Source: Bugula neritina
Taxonomy: Eukaryota > Bryozoa > Gymnolaemata > Cheilostomatida > Bugulidae
Length of the DNA: 51,000 bases
Assembly (NCBI GenBank): GCA_964035545.1
Contig: OZ037765.1
Location: 5,413,198-5,464,197, forward strand
Direction: 5' to 3'
Below the pieces are notes generated by a model, which saw only the letters and a list, made by a program, of their open reading frames with translations, searched no databases and had not been told where the DNA came from. Both the position numbers and the translations under genes were made by a program. Of this stretch, positions 31,670-48,753 are shown one piece after another. Position 1 is the first letter of the stretch. Each line of letters starts with the position of its first letter.

Positions 31670-34600
31670 TTGCAGCAATTAACAGCATGTATAATTTTAG
31701 TTGAATATATCAATTTATTTGAGAAACTGACAAAGAACAAATTTTAAATTCTGAATTTCAAGAGATAGCAAAAATAACTTTAAAGCCATCCACCATGTCT
31801 TACCCATTGATAATGTTACAAACTTTAAGCTATAAAGTTGTCAATGTTATAGATTTTATAGTTTGGACAGGCTTTATAGTCTTATAAAGACATTTTCTTG
31901 CACTAGATGTAGCATTATTAAACATTTCTGTTAGCATGCTGCACTTTATAGAGTAGTTTGAGAATAGATAATATCTTTTCTAATTTTTCTAGAAATATTT
32001 TCTGAATGATTGTGTGATTGCTTGTGTGTGTTTGTTTGTGGATGTTTGGAGAATTTGAGTTATCCTTTATCTTGCTATGTTTTACTGGAACTTTTAATTT
32101 TTATTACGTTTTTTGGCAACTGACGTAGAGACCATTGGATGTGTACACATTTAAACTATTATGTAAGCTCTAAAGTAGTTATATTTATTGACAAGGGGTT
32201 CTTGACCTTTGCAAAACTTTCATTTACACATAATATAATTATTATTATTATTATATTATAGAAAGGTTACTTATTATACTTACTTTTATAATAATAAAAT
32301 ATCATTGCATATATTGCTAAATGTTGTCCTTACGTAATTTAAGTTGTCTGTTTTTTATATTGTAAGCAAAAATAACTTTCTTTAGGTAGAAATTGCAGGC
32401 TTTACGACACTTTATTGCTTAGGCCTTAGCAGCACAAATTCAACCCTTACCCACAGGAGATGACAACTTCTACTTGAGAAAAGATTATTGGCCAATCGCT
32501 TTTTCGCAGGCATTTGTAAACTAGATTTGTATGATCTGAAATTAGTCAAGTTATTAGCACCACTATTCAGCCTACGCCCTTTTTATGAGGCACAGCGTTG
32601 TATTGGTTTGCACGAGATATGAATTGCTTGTAGAAATTTCATTCGTCTTCAATTGCTGACGTATCTCTCCCAGCCAGTGTTATGTGTCACGCAACGTTGA
32701 TGTAATACAAAGCCCTTCTAACCTATTAAACACATTTGTAAGACAGAAATGCAAACTAAAAGCAATTCATAACGGAGATAAGAAACTTTAAAGTTACAAA
32801 TTTATTACCACTGCCTGATAACAGACTGCTTAATGAAAATTTCATATCTGTAAAGGCAATTAATTTATTTAATGTGTAAACTACTGTCTGCTTTTTCTAC
32901 ATTTTTATAGTCAGGATGATAATTTATTGCAGTTTATCACCATTCACTAAATAGGGGGTTGTACTCTTTGAAATATTATCTTATTTTTTGATCATTTGTT
33001 TATGACATTTTCACATGTTTTATATGCTATAAAAAATCAAGTGTGAACTTAAGTCAATAACGCTCTACGTAACATGTGAAAGTACTGTAGCCATTCTGAG
33101 TTCAACCGTAAACTGAACTTACAAATTTCAACAGGTAGGAATTTGACTCTGCGATACTTCTGTAGAGATAGAGAGTTGCTCTAGGTTTATTTGCAATGGG
33201 CATACAACTCTAGTCTTTTTTAAATATTCAACAAGTCTTTGTTGATGGCTTTATGGGAAAAAATATGGGACGAATTTTATGCTATATGAAAATTAGAACA
33301 CATGGCGTCAACATTTCCTAAGGAATTATGCAACTTTCTTTACGATCATACGCTGCCGGCAGCATCCTTAACCTAAATGTTGACTGACAGACAGTGTTGC
33401 AAGTTTGAAGAGGTGGTTAGTGAGACATATTTTCTATTGACTAATGCAATTATTGGAGTGGGTGCCGGAATATATTATTCAACTATAACCTTAAAAGCTA
33501 ACAGTGCTTAATGTTTTGCTCTTTGCTAACTTGAAAAAAACAATATTTGCAGTCAAATATTTTAGAGTTTAATCGTCACAAAATACTTGTTTTTCTCTTT
33601 AAAAATATATTTTTTTGGCCTGTAGCTCTAGACGTTGCTTTCTCAAGCGTCGCTTTTCTCAACAAACAAGCAAAACTTTTTTATTCTGTGAATTCATAAT
33701 AAGTGTTACAATAAACAAGATGATCTATTTAAATATTATGTAGCATATGAAGAGTTGCATTACCAGCTGTTTATTATAAAAGTTTAAAATTTACTCCTGA
33801 TGTTTTTGTTTGCCAAATATCTTTATCTGTTATCTGTTAGTGTTTTTTTGTCAGTCAAAAAAATAATAAATTATATATTGGTATATGATTAAGTAGACCC
33901 TTACACCCACCCCTATGTTTTGAAAACTTCAAGGAATATCATACAATAGCTTAGATCTGTAACTTAGGCTATTTCTCAGTACTCCAATGTCAGTCAAATA
34001 GGAAATGATGAATAGCTGCAGCCAGATGTTTCGCTGAAACAGTTAGGTAGCTGCTTCATTTAAAAATGATATAAACTAGATATTTTATAGCACTAGATCT
34101 ATCACAGTTTTATGTTTCTGGGGCAAAAATAACAAGCTAAGATAATTTAATATAATTTAATGTTATGGAATATAATATAATGTAATGCAATATGATATAT
34201 CAATATTGACTGCAATTTGTAAACATTTATATTGATTAATTTGGTAGCTTTGAAACATAAATATGTTGTTACAAAATATATGTTTAATAAATATGTTTTG
34301 CAGCGTCTAAATGAAACCTATATCAACATAATTTACTTAAAAATATTGTATTCATGGTTAGATGCTATTTTTATAAGCCATTAGAGTTTTTAAAGTTGTA
34401 AAATTGACAATTGAAGCATTTTCTGCTATTATATAATAATTATTTGCAGAAGGCATGATTTGTAGTAGATATACTATTGAACCTGCTTGGGCTGCATTAG
34501 GCTTGTTGGCTTAGGAGTATAGTTTAAATGATGTCATTTTCTTAAACATTCACCCACAATTACTAAATTTCCCAGTAAAAATGCTGATTATAAATGTTCT

Positions 34601-35696
34601 ACATTATTCAAGCCCTTTTCTGTCAAATATTTTGCTAGAATGTATAAAGGAGTTACAGATATACAAAATCCGTCTTCAAACATTTGAGTCTAGTGTTTTA
34701 AAGACATTTAACAACGGATGAAGTACCCAAGACAAAGCTTTACAATAATGAATAAGAATGTTGTATCAGTCGGTGTTAACTATTGTGATTGAGATTAAAT
34801 ACACAAAGTTATCACCAAAGAAACATCAGTAACTCCCTCTTCGTCTATACTTGATATTTATTTGTTTGTACTTAGCCTTTGATGTTGCCTTTTCACCTCA
34901 TAGCCTGTGATTTATAGACGGTGAGCCAGTTGTTAAGGTGTGACTCACGTGTCAGCCTTAATGCTAATTTTATTCATAGGAAATCATTTAAAAGTCTAAG
35001 CTTGTCAGTTTTTAGATCACGTGACCTCTTTGGTCGACTACCACTGGTTATGTTGTTCTCCGCTGGGCAGAATTAATTTTATTGTATATTTGTAAATGAA
35101 AGCAACAAGTAAGTGAAAACATTTTGAAAAAGTAAAACATATATGTGACAGATTAATTCAAGTGCTTCATTGATACGGGTTTTTAATAGCACAAAGAGAA
35201 TATTGTTTGGGATTGACACAAGACATAATATATAACTTAACAGCACCACTTCTCCTAGTAAATCTATAGCTCAGGTAAGAAATATAACTGTAATATTTAT
35301 TCACTTTGTGGTGCTTAACTGATGCCTGGTATTATAAAGCTAATGCTGTATGTTTTACATGCTTATCGATGAAAAAATAGTTTAAAATCACTGTAACATG
35401 TAGATTGTTAATTAGATTATTGCGGGTTGTAGGCATTAGCATTTCTATGTTCAGTTTTGACAATTTTAAGGCAGCTAAAACAATATCAATTATTATTATT
35501 GATTTTATTTCCTACATAAATGTTATGTAATTGCTTTCCAGGCACAAAGAAGATCCGGGTTTTATTACGTATAAATGCGAGCTTGCAATCCTTCAAATGC
35601 TCACATGTAACTAGCAATGCTTTTCCAGTATTATTTTCCAAATTTAAAGCTACAAATTTTGCCAAAGACGAAAGACACAGTTCAGGAAATACAGTC
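31670..35696. other. Intergenic region between Wnt9-like and Wnt6
   Basis: 4 kb of AT-rich DNA containing the Wnt9-like 3' untranslated region (AATAAA at about 32293) and the Wnt6 promoter. No exon, SINE or convincing small RNA was seen. Confidence 0.6.
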
Positions 35697-38600
35697 ATGA
35701 AATCCGAACATTCAGTTAGACTCATATTTCTCACTCTAATGGGACTCAATCTCTTTAGGTAGGTTCTGTATTATCTTGTCATTGCTGTAAAATATTACGT
35801 TTACTGCTGCAATGTTGTTTTTCAATTTAACCGGAGAATTTTGCATTCCAATGAAGTTGTTTATTTGTGACTGTCATACATTGCAGTTGATCATTCTACC
35901 TGTGAAAACTTAATTTTCAACCAAAATATTTGAAAGTATTCTGCCATTTTTTCTGTGAACTTTTTATGCACTAAAAACCCTGAAACTTTCTGATTTTACC
36001 AGCATAGTGATTTGTGCACTAAACACATGTTTTAGAGTATAGAAAGACAAATTCCTCAAAAAAATACCATTTAGCTTCACAAAATTCATTCAAATAACTC
36101 TTTTGCTTCTTGTAAATTATCTTATGGTGCATATATATTTTTGCTGCAAAGTACCAATAATCTCATGCAGGTAGTCAATTTTCAGTTTTCCATAAAGAAT
36201 ATAAACTAGTGCTTAGTAAATTATAATATGGGGAAATTTTTACACTGACTTGTTTATTTGCTCTAAAAACTTGAAAATACTAACTTTGATAAATGAGGCA
36301 CTTGTGTGAGACTGACTTCTGGACACTGATTCCTGTAAACATTTGACTAAACAGAATAATTGGCAACTTCAATGTTTCTTGTTGCTTACAGTTTGGTTAT
36401 AAATGATCAGATTTTCTGTTATTATTGTTGAAAGTGTGTTAACAGGAAAATCGCTCTATTTTTGCAAAGTTTATAATAGTTCTGCTAAGGCATGCCTGGG
36501 GCAATTTTACAGCAATGATGTGCTGATGACAACAGTAGATCTTTTTAGATAAGCTTAACATTATTAATCTTTAGTGAGCAATCAAAACTTTGTAGGAGGT
36601 AAAAGATTTTAGAAAAAAAATAAACATTTGTATGGTGTCTGGCAAATGAGACTGGGGGAGGGCTCCCAAGACAATAGTTTTACGTAATAACGGGCTTAAT
36701 TGCTTCAACAATATTTTCAACTTGTATTATTAAATCATTTTAAGGTTTAATGCTGTATAACTTACAGATATTTTAAAACTGATGTGTTTGATAATACTCT
36801 AAGGAAATAATTAGCTGTAACCAATGCTAAACCCAAGAAAGATAACTTGAAAGTTACCCCTGAACTCTCAGTCCATGAACCATATACATAGTTTTAGATG
36901 TTGGATGGTTTTACATGGGAATAAAGCCATGCTTTTTGATTTCCATACTCAATGTGTTGTGTCAGTTATCATCAGCATATTAAATTGCATATAGGTGGTC
37001 ATACAGTTATTCACAAAAGGTGATTTGAATTTCCTCTAGTAGAATAATATTTTCCTAGTTGCTTCGGCATTTCGTCACTTGCTACAAATTATACTACTGA
37101 GTCATTTATAAGCCATTCAATCGTAAGCATACGTAAGTACTACACGGATAGAGATATCAAAGCTGGTTCAATAAATATTTTAGTATTGAGCTTTTTAAAC
37201 TGAAAAGGCCTGTATTTAGTATAAATAGTAGTTATTCTGTATGACTAATAATTTTTAGTACGCCTTCATTTAGAAAATTGCTTTGAAAACTAATTCAAAG
37301 TCATAGTAACCTATTCTAGGCTACTAGAATTCACTATTGCTCAATAAATGGTAAAATGTTACCTGCTACCCCAAGTTCTGTTACCAAGACAACAAATCAA
37401 CAAATTCTCGCAATGAATGCACATGACAATAACAAACTGACTTTGTCAGTGCTCATATGCACTAGGTACTTTGAAAAAGAAGGAGCTCACAACTTACCTA
37501 TATTTTTGCAAAATTATTAGTAAAATTGTATTGCGATTTTAAAAACTCTAAAATGTTTGAGTTTGTGTTTTGCATCTCTATTAATCAAATGTTGCCAGTT
37601 TAGCTTGAAATTCCAATGCAACTAAGTTAGGTTTACTAGTCTTATAGAAATCACAACTACTTTGAACCTTAATGTTGATTAGTTTGATCTTCAAATTTTA
37701 AAGAATTATTTATTTTTTATCAAGTATGTTACAGTTTGGCAATAATCAGTCTAATGGATGTAATAAATGGCCTACTGTAACTGTGCTGTGGGATTGGTAC
37801 ACATGTAACGAGGCCCATTAATCATACTCACTTATCTCAGTAGTCACATGCTAGCTACTGCTGGCTTCCATCAGTAACATTGTTATTAAGGGAATAAACT
37901 AATTAAAAAAATACAAATTAAAGTCATGTTTAACAACTTTTGACATCAAAATACATGTCATAGCTAGTTGACTTCTACGCACTTCATTGCCAATTGTGTC
38001 GGTTTTGTAACAATTGCTATATAAATGTGCCAACAACTTTAGTTGACTTTGAATACTGAAAAATTGAAATATTTGCAGATGGAATTTGTAATGCTTGCTA
38101 TTTTAACATTTAAATTCTTATATTTTGATGAAATATTAATTTCTTTTGACAACAAACATTTTTAATTCTTTCTAAGCTATAAATAAATAATTTTTCTCAG
38201 ATATCTAACTCCACAACTTAGAGAGCAGTCATGGTGTAGCGGTCAAAACACTGGCCTAGCAAACACGAGGTAAATGGTTCAAGTCCAAAAACCAGCGGTG
38301 ATGTTAGGAAAGGTCTCCAGTCACATAATTGCTCCTTTGTCACATTAGAAAAAGTTCCTGTACCAGTTTAAAAAATGTATTCCATCAGGTGCCGAGTACT
38401 CACAGAGATAGTGACTATAAACTCACGTAAGAATTTTTATGCAGCATAATGATGTGGGTATCTTTTTGGTAGTGGTATGATGTCTGCCAATAACTACAAC
38501 CTCAACACAAACACTATTTGCCAGAAGTCTCGCAAGGCCAACATGTCTAGGAAGAATGTGTGCCGAAAGCAGCCTGTACTAAGAGAGCAGGTGGACGCTG

Positions 38601-41600
38601 GTAAAACGTTAGCTATAGAGGTGTGCCAAGAGAACTTTATTGACCGAAGATGGAACTGTACCACTAGCCACTCGTCTCATAGGAAAATCATGAAAACAGG
38701 TAATAAATAGGATATATTGAAGGAAGTGCTTAAGTTGTCGAAATAAATAAAAGTTACCAGTAGTAGGTTAACTAGAGTAGAATGGAAAGTAGTGAGAGAG
38801 TATAACTGCAGCAGTAAAAAAATAACATTTAAGTAAACAATAGCAGATATTTTTGCTACAAAATTGAATAAATAGAAAATTTGGTACTTGACTAAAATTT
38901 GAAAGGAATGGTGAAAAGGGGTATTGACTTTAACTCATACTCATAGACAGTCTAAATAATTGCATCTATAAATTCATTTATATGTTGTTTTTATGTTATG
39001 GAGAGGTAAGAAACAACAAGAAGTTTTGAGCTGCGGTAAAACAAGCCAACAACTACAAATAGCATGTTGAGGGACTACTAACCAATAACTGTTTAAGGGT
39101 TAAGGGATGCGATATCTTTCATCTATACTATTAACTTTTCTTGCTTTAATTGGTTAATGCCAGTAGATTATAATATAATTAATTACAGGATTTCAAACTT
39201 TTACATAGACTATTATTTTGTGATTAGTATTATGCAACAGGTAGAAGTTTCTATAAAAAAACTACTGAGCTGAAATTTTCCACATCTTTTCCTCTAAGTA
39301 TGGAGAAATAAGAATTGTATGACACGGTTATTCTAGTTGACAGAGTTGTGTAATATTCAATATTGCAATAATTATTTAATAGCCCCATATTGTTTTTAGA
39401 ACATATTTGCATAATAGCTTCAACATTAGCAATGGATAGTACAATTAAAATTGTCTATAGAAAAATTGAAGCAGTTTTTTCAAGTATTTGAACAAAGCAG
39501 ACTCATTAGTAAATTCCTTATTTGGGTGGAAACATTCGAAGCTCAGGACATGGGAAATTTGAAAAACTTGCAATAATGATTTAATTAATACTAAGACCAG
39601 CTTTCTGAATTAAGGGTCAAACTGCACATATGTTTACCAAATAGCTTTGATATTTATTTCACCACATCTAAAGAGAAAGTTATTTTGGTGGTAAATATAA
39701 GCGCACTGTTTCAGCTGTCTAGTAACATATAATTTGAATGAATAATATGCTAATTTTTACATTTCTTACTTTCCAATTATCTTGGTTGTTGCATTCAATC
39801 AAGAAGGTGAGCAATGCCTGTCACCATCAAAGGGATTTTCTCTCTGCTTTGTGGTGGAAATGTGTCACACCACCGATACATTGAAGTGATGAATTACGTT
39901 GTTCTAAATTATCTTTCTATTTACATCCCCTTTTCTGAAATTAGTTTTAGTATTACAGCTTTATCAGCTCCCTGTATTACAGTTTGATAAAATCATTTGT
40001 AACTGTAGATTCTGTTGCTATGATCAATGATAGTTGCTATATATTGCATTTGTACACAATGTGAGATAAGATGATATTTACTTGCACTCCACCATTATTA
40101 GCTTTATATGCTACTGTAAATTAACTATTGATAATTTCTATATAAATGTAGGTTATATGGTATTAACACCACTGATAAAATAACTTTAAATCTACAAATA
40201 ATATCACCCTCACAAATTGCATTAAAAATTTTTGTAATAATTTATCAAAACATGTCAATAACAAATTTTCTACATAACGAATGTATCATAATTAACTTAT
40301 TATTATATTATTAGACGGTGTTCATAGCTAACTTCAAACATCATCTAGTGACAAGAAAATAATTTGTAATTTATACAGTTTTAGTAAGTAGCAGTTACAG
40401 CTGCAGGTATGCCCAGACATTGCTCATAAATCACCAAATTATAATATGTTGCCATGGATACGCAGCGGGTAACAAGGTAGACATTACTCAAGTTAATATA
40501 CTAATTGCTGTATGAAGAAATTAGCCAGCACTGAATCATTATTGAAAACTGCAGTATACTGCAACTCGTTTTGATTGTTAGATTTTTACACAGTTATCCA
40601 TGAAAAAGTGTAAAACTCAAATACTTTAAACTGCTATCATTTATATAAGAAACTCAAGTAGATTGCAAGCTCATGAAGCCAGGTTATAGAGCTGTATTTT
40701 AGGCCTCTATATGTTCTTTAGAACAGAATGACTTGAAATGAATATATTTTTTGTCAAACTGGTACAGTGTAGCAAAAATATTCTCCACTTAAAACGAAGG
40801 AGTCATATTTTCTGAACTACCATCTCTTCCGCTAGAAGTTAAATGCGTCATATATGGTGGCATCGTTGAATAGCATAATATATTTCCTAAGAAATGTGGT
40901 TTCTACTGCGATTTAAAAAATAATTCTGAAAGAAATACTAATTAATAATTTAAGTTGATTGAATGTCAATTAACACCATATGGTTTACCATTGCACTGTA
41001 TAGCAAAATACTACTAGTTATATATTATATTGATATTGTATATATCATATTTTACAATATCTTATATTAATTTTATATTGTGAATGTTGTATATTACAAT
41101 AATTTATAGATACCCGTGAAGCAGCTTACCTAAACGCTATAACATCTGCCGGAATACTATACTCAGTGACTCGAGCATGCTCAATGGGCATTCTATGGCA
41201 ATGTCATTGTGATGGGACAAAAAGAGATGTTGCTAGCAATGAGATGTGGTCTTGGGGCGGCTGCAGCGATGACATTGTGTACGGCTATAATAAATCTAAA
41301 CAGTTCACTAAAAACAAACATATCAGTTCAGATATTAAAGAGCTTGTCCGAAATCACAACAACGAAGCTGGCCGCATGGTGAGTGTAACTCTACTTTTAC
41401 GTTTTGTCTCAATATCTTTCATAAATGTATTTTTCACATTTAAAAGCTCTCTGACCCCCCCCCCCCCACTCATTTGTACGCTGAGAATTTTTGAAAGTTA
41501 ATAAAAGACAGGGTATAGACTATAGAGTTGGAAACAGCTGTGGTCTAAGGGTTAGAGCATTGGCTTAGTAAACACGAAGTCATGGGTTCAAACCCCAGTA

Positions 41601-44600
41601 AAGGCCATTGGTGATGTTAGGAAGAGCATCCAGTCATAATTGCTCCTGTGCCAGATATGAATAAGTCCTTGGCCCGTTTAGAAAAAATCATCAGGGGTTT
41701 TCTCACAGGGGTCGTGACTATAAACTTGCGTGAGTGAAGAAACTGTAGAGTGTGTTGCTAATATCTGCTACAATAGAGAGTCTTAAAACTTAGCCTTACA
41801 TAATTTGTACATCCGACACTATAATGCCATCCAATTTAATAGATTTTATTTCGATCTACATATTTTCCTTCTAGTCTTATATTTATACTATACAAAAAAA
41901 GTGCTAGATAGTGGTAATGACCTAAATCTGCTGTGGGCCCAACAGGCGCTCGTTTTCTCATGTTATTACTACTTACTAATTATATTGGAAAGAACTGATG
42001 AATGAGCTTAACATGTGAATACAAATATGATAAAATAATGGACTCATTATCACAGCTCATGCATACATTACATAATTATGCAGAAAGTGAAATTCAGCTA
42101 ATGCATTATATTTCCATCCCATCTCAGACAGGAAATCAAAATGAGTTTAAATGTAGCTTCCGTTGCTCATCAAGCAACATTGTTTTACAATGACACGGTG
42201 CAAGCTTCTTATTCTTCTATTAAATTTATTCCGTGAATTAATGACTACATTGTGGGAACACATGCATGGTTACCCAAAGGCATTTACAATTTTTGCACTT
42301 TATGAAAGTTGGTGTCAAAAATACAAACTTTGCATTTTGAGTAACCAAAATCTTAAAATTTTTGCTGTGAATTAGTTGGATTTACTTACTCAAACATGCC
42401 CATTTGCTTCTTTGTCTATCACTAAATGTATGTATTATGGCACTAATTGATATTATGTTAAGGCTGATTTGTTTTGGGAAAGAAATTCATCACTTTTACA
42501 ACTGTACATGGTGATATCTATGTTTTAAGCTATAAAACTTGAGTAAGACAAGGAGGCGGTGATCTACACCACCCATGCTTATATGCTTTGAGAACTGGTA
42601 CCTGTTGCTGTTACAATAACAGAGATGCTATACTTTAACTTATATTATTAACGTTGCTCTTTAGATTTTATCTTTCATTTTTATGTCGAGCAATCAATAT
42701 AACTAACAGCATTTTAACACCATGGTTATCTTTGAATAAGTAATAAGGAAATTCAGTTAAATTTGTATTTTATTTTTCTTTGTTTACAGTACTTGTTTAC
42801 TCTCACAAGGATTATATTAATTTATGAAAAAATATTGACTAGACTAAACTGACAATATAATTATGATTATCTGTTAGCTAATTTATTTGGTGTTTTTGTT
42901 TAACAATTAATTCTTTCCGAGCTGATAGGTTCCTTTTTTTGCCCAGTTCTATGGATTCCATCAACAATTTTATTTGAAGTATATCATTAATGTTTTCAAT
43001 GCTAATTAAAACCTGCTAATCTGCACTCAAAATCAAAGCATTCTACACTCAATCATGTTATGTCACTGAAACTGTTGGTTATTAATGACTTCTGGCCAGC
43101 TAAACTAATTTGTTTGGTAGCCATTGACCAAATCAAAGTTAGGTTTAATAAACACCTGTGTTTACGAACCACCAAATCACTTAGAGGAACTTCTCAAATC
43201 ACCAATAATTCTTTTATCTGAAATATTTCATCATTACCTAAATGTATTAGCTTTCTGTAGTTGTGCGGTTACTTTTAAAGTTTCAAGGATCTTTAAATGA
43301 ACTATAATGCAAATTGATAATGCCGGTCATGAGCTAAATTTTAATGGTTTTGCCAAAATTAGAAGACATGCGTACTTCCGAACAAAATTTTGGTACAAGA
43401 AATTACTGCACGCTAGACCAAAAATGCGTCCAGTAAAATAGAATTAATTATTAAAATTTCTTTCCTCTGCATTTGCAGAACTAGGTTTTCTTATCATTGC
43501 AGAGAAAAGAATGATAATTTGAGTTTCTCAATCTGAATTAGTTTAGAAAATCTAGTTGCAGTCATCAAACTTTTACAGTATATAAACTTATATATATTTG
43601 TTTAAAACCGTCATAGATCTCTGTGAGATCCCTTGGTGTCAAGAGTTTTCGAACGGAGCTAAGGACTGTGTCCCTCACCTTGGTTTGAGGACTTTGACTA
43701 TGGCACAGAAGCAATTATGATCAGATGCCCTTTCTAAAATCACTAATGGTTGGGGCTATGCTCAAAGCTCTACCAACTAGACTTACTGCTCCCCAAACTC
43801 TCAAACAATTATTTGAAAAGAAAAAAAAGATATTACCTAAATCTTAAAAGATTGTCAATAAAATGTTTTTATTCTTGAAAGTTCTAGCAATATTCAAAGC
43901 TAGGTATGCTACTACAATGATGGGGGTCTGGTTGCACACGCAGCATGACATATAATTAATAACTTTTACTCTCCGTAACCATCTGGAAAACCTGAGTTTA
44001 TATGGTAACAGACTACCAGTAACGTTGATTAGTGAATAGTTTGCTGCACTAAATCATTTACTAGATAGCAGTTGCCAGGGATGCAATGCAGCAAATGGTA
44101 AAATGTGTAGATTCTGTGTGGCAAGTCATGCTGATATTTTTACAGAAATATTGGGAAAAAGTGCCAAATTATAGAAAAATGACAAATATTTAAAACATAT
44201 CCTTGAGTGAAATCTAAAGATAGCTGCTACATATTAAAAAATTGCGAAAGGTAATAATGGTTGTAAAAGCAATGAAGCTCATGTACAAAACTGGCTTATA
44301 ACCAAGTACTTTTCCCTTACTACAGTAAACATTAGTAGGAAAGCGACTTAATATAATATACAATCACCACCAATAGTCTCAATTTAGTGCCTGCTATTGC
44401 CATGGTACTGTTATTCTAAATCATGATATCAAGTATTCACTACATAATCATTGCGTAGGTTTTCATATAGCTATGCAGTGTTTACTACATTTTAAGCTCA
44501 AGATAAACTATTGATAGAAGTTGTATCTTCACTCTTTTAACAAATAAAACAGTATTGACCAGCAAATTTCAGTAAATATAAACACATGCTACAATAAATG

Positions 44601-46491
44601 CTGCCCAAGCCTAAGACCAGTTCTGAGAGCAGTTTGAAGCAAAGTTTATGAGTAGCTGACTCAATATTTGTTACTGGAGGTGTGACTATAACCCTATCAA
44701 AGAACATACCTAATCATAAACTTTTATACTACACAAATTTCGATTATTCAAAGACCAATCCTGTTTATTTTGGTGGCTTCTAATTATTTTATTGCATATA
44801 TCTTTGTTATGAGCTAACTCGAAATGATAAACTTGAGTACAGGTGTTAGCTTGAGAAAACTGAGCTCAAATTCTCAGAGGCTTCTATTATTGGTCAGCTT
44901 TTGCAGCAGATTTACACTCCTTACAGTCTAGTACCTACACTCCTACCTACCCCCACCCCTCTTCACCCACACCCCCACTTACTCTTCTGCACCCACCACT
45001 ACCTTCACAATTTATTTTAATAATTTACTCATACAAGGATGTTTACATAGAGCATATATCAAAACTATTAGCTCTTTTGTTCTTATAAACATGTTTATAC
45101 AATTGCAAATAAATTCCTTTTACAATACAATACTCCAGTGTGATGAATAAAAATTATAATTATTATGTTTAAATGCTAAGTATACAAATACTACACATAC
45201 ACATCTAATCAGCTGTAAAATATTATAAAATCTGACACAATTATTTTAAGTTTAGAATGGTGGCAATAGCATCAACATATTGCAGTTTTCACAGCCACCA
45301 AATCACTGTGATTGTTTCTGCCCTAAACAGTGACTGTAGGCAAATAATCTGGTTATTTACAGTTCCTCAAAGAAAAAACATTTGTAGTATTAAGTCAGTT
45401 ATTCTAAAGTGAAAATGTATATCTAAAATGTGATGGTATTGAGAAAAAGTTTTCAGCTGTATAACCAAAATGCACTCCTATATTGCATTATTAAGTTTGT
45501 CTACTTAATTTCACTCTAGATACCAATAATTATTCGGAGAAAATTATTGCTTGAGTAATCTAGAAAAATAATTAATTCTTGCTTTGGGCCTTTTCATCAC
45601 TTTCTACCAATAACATGACATGATGAGTGTTTAATGGGAATTGCATTGTAGAAAAATTATATAAAATTCCCATAAATCAAAAAATTGGATGAAATTAAAA
45701 TACTTACAAGCATATAACAGTTTCCAATTAAATTTAACCTCCCAACTGTATAACACCCATTGCAATCAATCAAGTGAGAGAGCTCTTGACGACAGCAAAC
45801 CCTCAACTTTCGCTTATTTACAATTGATGGGTCTTCGTAGTACTCAGTATGCTCTTTGTAGGACCAATAAAATATTTTGTATTTTCAAAAACCCAATCTT
45901 ATCAATAGAATGATTTATTCTAAGCATACCCACATTCATTTTGCAATAGAAAAATGTACGGTTAAATTCGAAGGTTTTCATGTGGTTGAAACTTTCATTT
46001 TTAATTTTAATTTTTATTCATATTTTTAGACAATTACTAAAAATATGAGAAGAAACTGCAAGTGCCACGGGCTGTCCGGCTCCTGTACTGTGAAGACGTG
46101 CTGGAGAAATATGCCGCCGTTTGACATGGTTGGAAAGGCACTGAAGGACCGGTATGATGGAGCGCCGAAAGTAACCGGAGACAACGATGGCAAAACTCTC
46201 ATTCCAGAAGGCAAAACTGTAAAACCACCTAGCAACCTTGACCTGGTATACACTGATGAGTCACCAGATTTTTGCGTACCAAATAAAAAATATGGAACCA
46301 GTGGAACAATGGGAAGGTTGTGCAATGCTACTTCCTTTGACCCCGATGGCTGTGATATTATGTGCTGCAACAGGGGATATGAACGTCAGAGTTTTCAAGT
46401 TCGGCAAAAATGTCGATGTAAATTTGTATGGTGCTGCGAAGTTGTGTGTGACACGTGTATAAACAACGTCACAATACATTTGTGTAAATAG
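35697..46491 (+). CDS. Wnt6: Wnt6 secreted ligand, complete
   Basis: Four coding exons: 35697-35758, 38473-38699, 41110-41378, 46030-46491. Together 1,020 nt, 339 aa. Exon 1 gives the signal peptide (MKSEHSVRLIFLTLMGLNLF). Exon 2 carries ICQKSRK and ECQ/WNC-type motifs (EVCQENFIDRRWNC). Exon 3 carries TREAAYLNAITSAG, ACSMG, WSWGGCSDD (Cys148) and DIKELVRNHNNEAGR. Exon 4 carries CKCHGLSGSCTVKTCW with acceptor Ser202. The Wnt6 call rests on ACSMG, DI-x-x-LV-x-x-HNNEAGR, the segment NDGK-x-L-x-P...KPP, and SPDFC-x-PN. The ligand acts outside the cell through Frizzled. The upstream frame is open back to 35520 without a better start; I chose 35697 because it places the hydrophobic segment as a signal peptide. 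Introns are 2.7, 2.4 and 4.7 kb. Confidence 0.93.
38218..38432 (+). repeat. tRNA-derived SINE in Wnt6 intron 1
   Basis: A box TGGTGTAGCGGTC, B box TGGTTCAAGTCC, then CGGTGATGTTAGGAA, a central part with CAGTCA-C-ATAATTGCTCCT, and a tail GTGACTATAAACTCACGTAAG. It aligns end to end with 41525-41740. It stops 40 bases before exon 2. Confidence 0.85.
41452..41468. repeat. Poly-C run in Wnt6 intron 3
   Basis: A run of about 14 C 75 bases after the exon 3 donor, unusual in this AT-rich window. Confidence 0.8.
41525..41740 (+). repeat. tRNA-derived SINE in Wnt6 intron 3 (best copy)
   Basis: Head GCTGTGGTCTAAGGGTTAGA (A box) and GGGTTCAAACCCC (B box), body TTGGTGATGTTAGGAAGAGC, then CATCCAGTCATAATTGCTCC, and tail GTGACTATAAACTTGCGTGAG. 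The tRNA-like head, conserved core and short tail mark a polymerase III SINE. This is the least mutated of five copies seen. Confidence 0.9.
43635..43800 (-). repeat. tRNA-derived SINE, internally deleted
   Basis: The minus strand has an A-box-like GTCTAGTTGGTAGAGC and the body TTTAGAAAGGGCATC...ATAATTGCTTCTGTGCCA of the same family, but no B box between them. Confidence 0.6.

Positions 46492-48753
<2,262 letters not shown>

Noticed and set aside
41805-42375. Three adjacent plus frames of 63-70 codons in Wnt6 intron 3
   Set aside because: Different frames, ordinary AT-rich composition, no conserved motif and no pairing splice sites in phase.
45689-45913. 74-codon plus frame just before Wnt6 exon 4
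   Set aside because: The phase 0 joining of exon 3 to 46030 leaves no room for it, and it has no Wnt or other recognisable motif.
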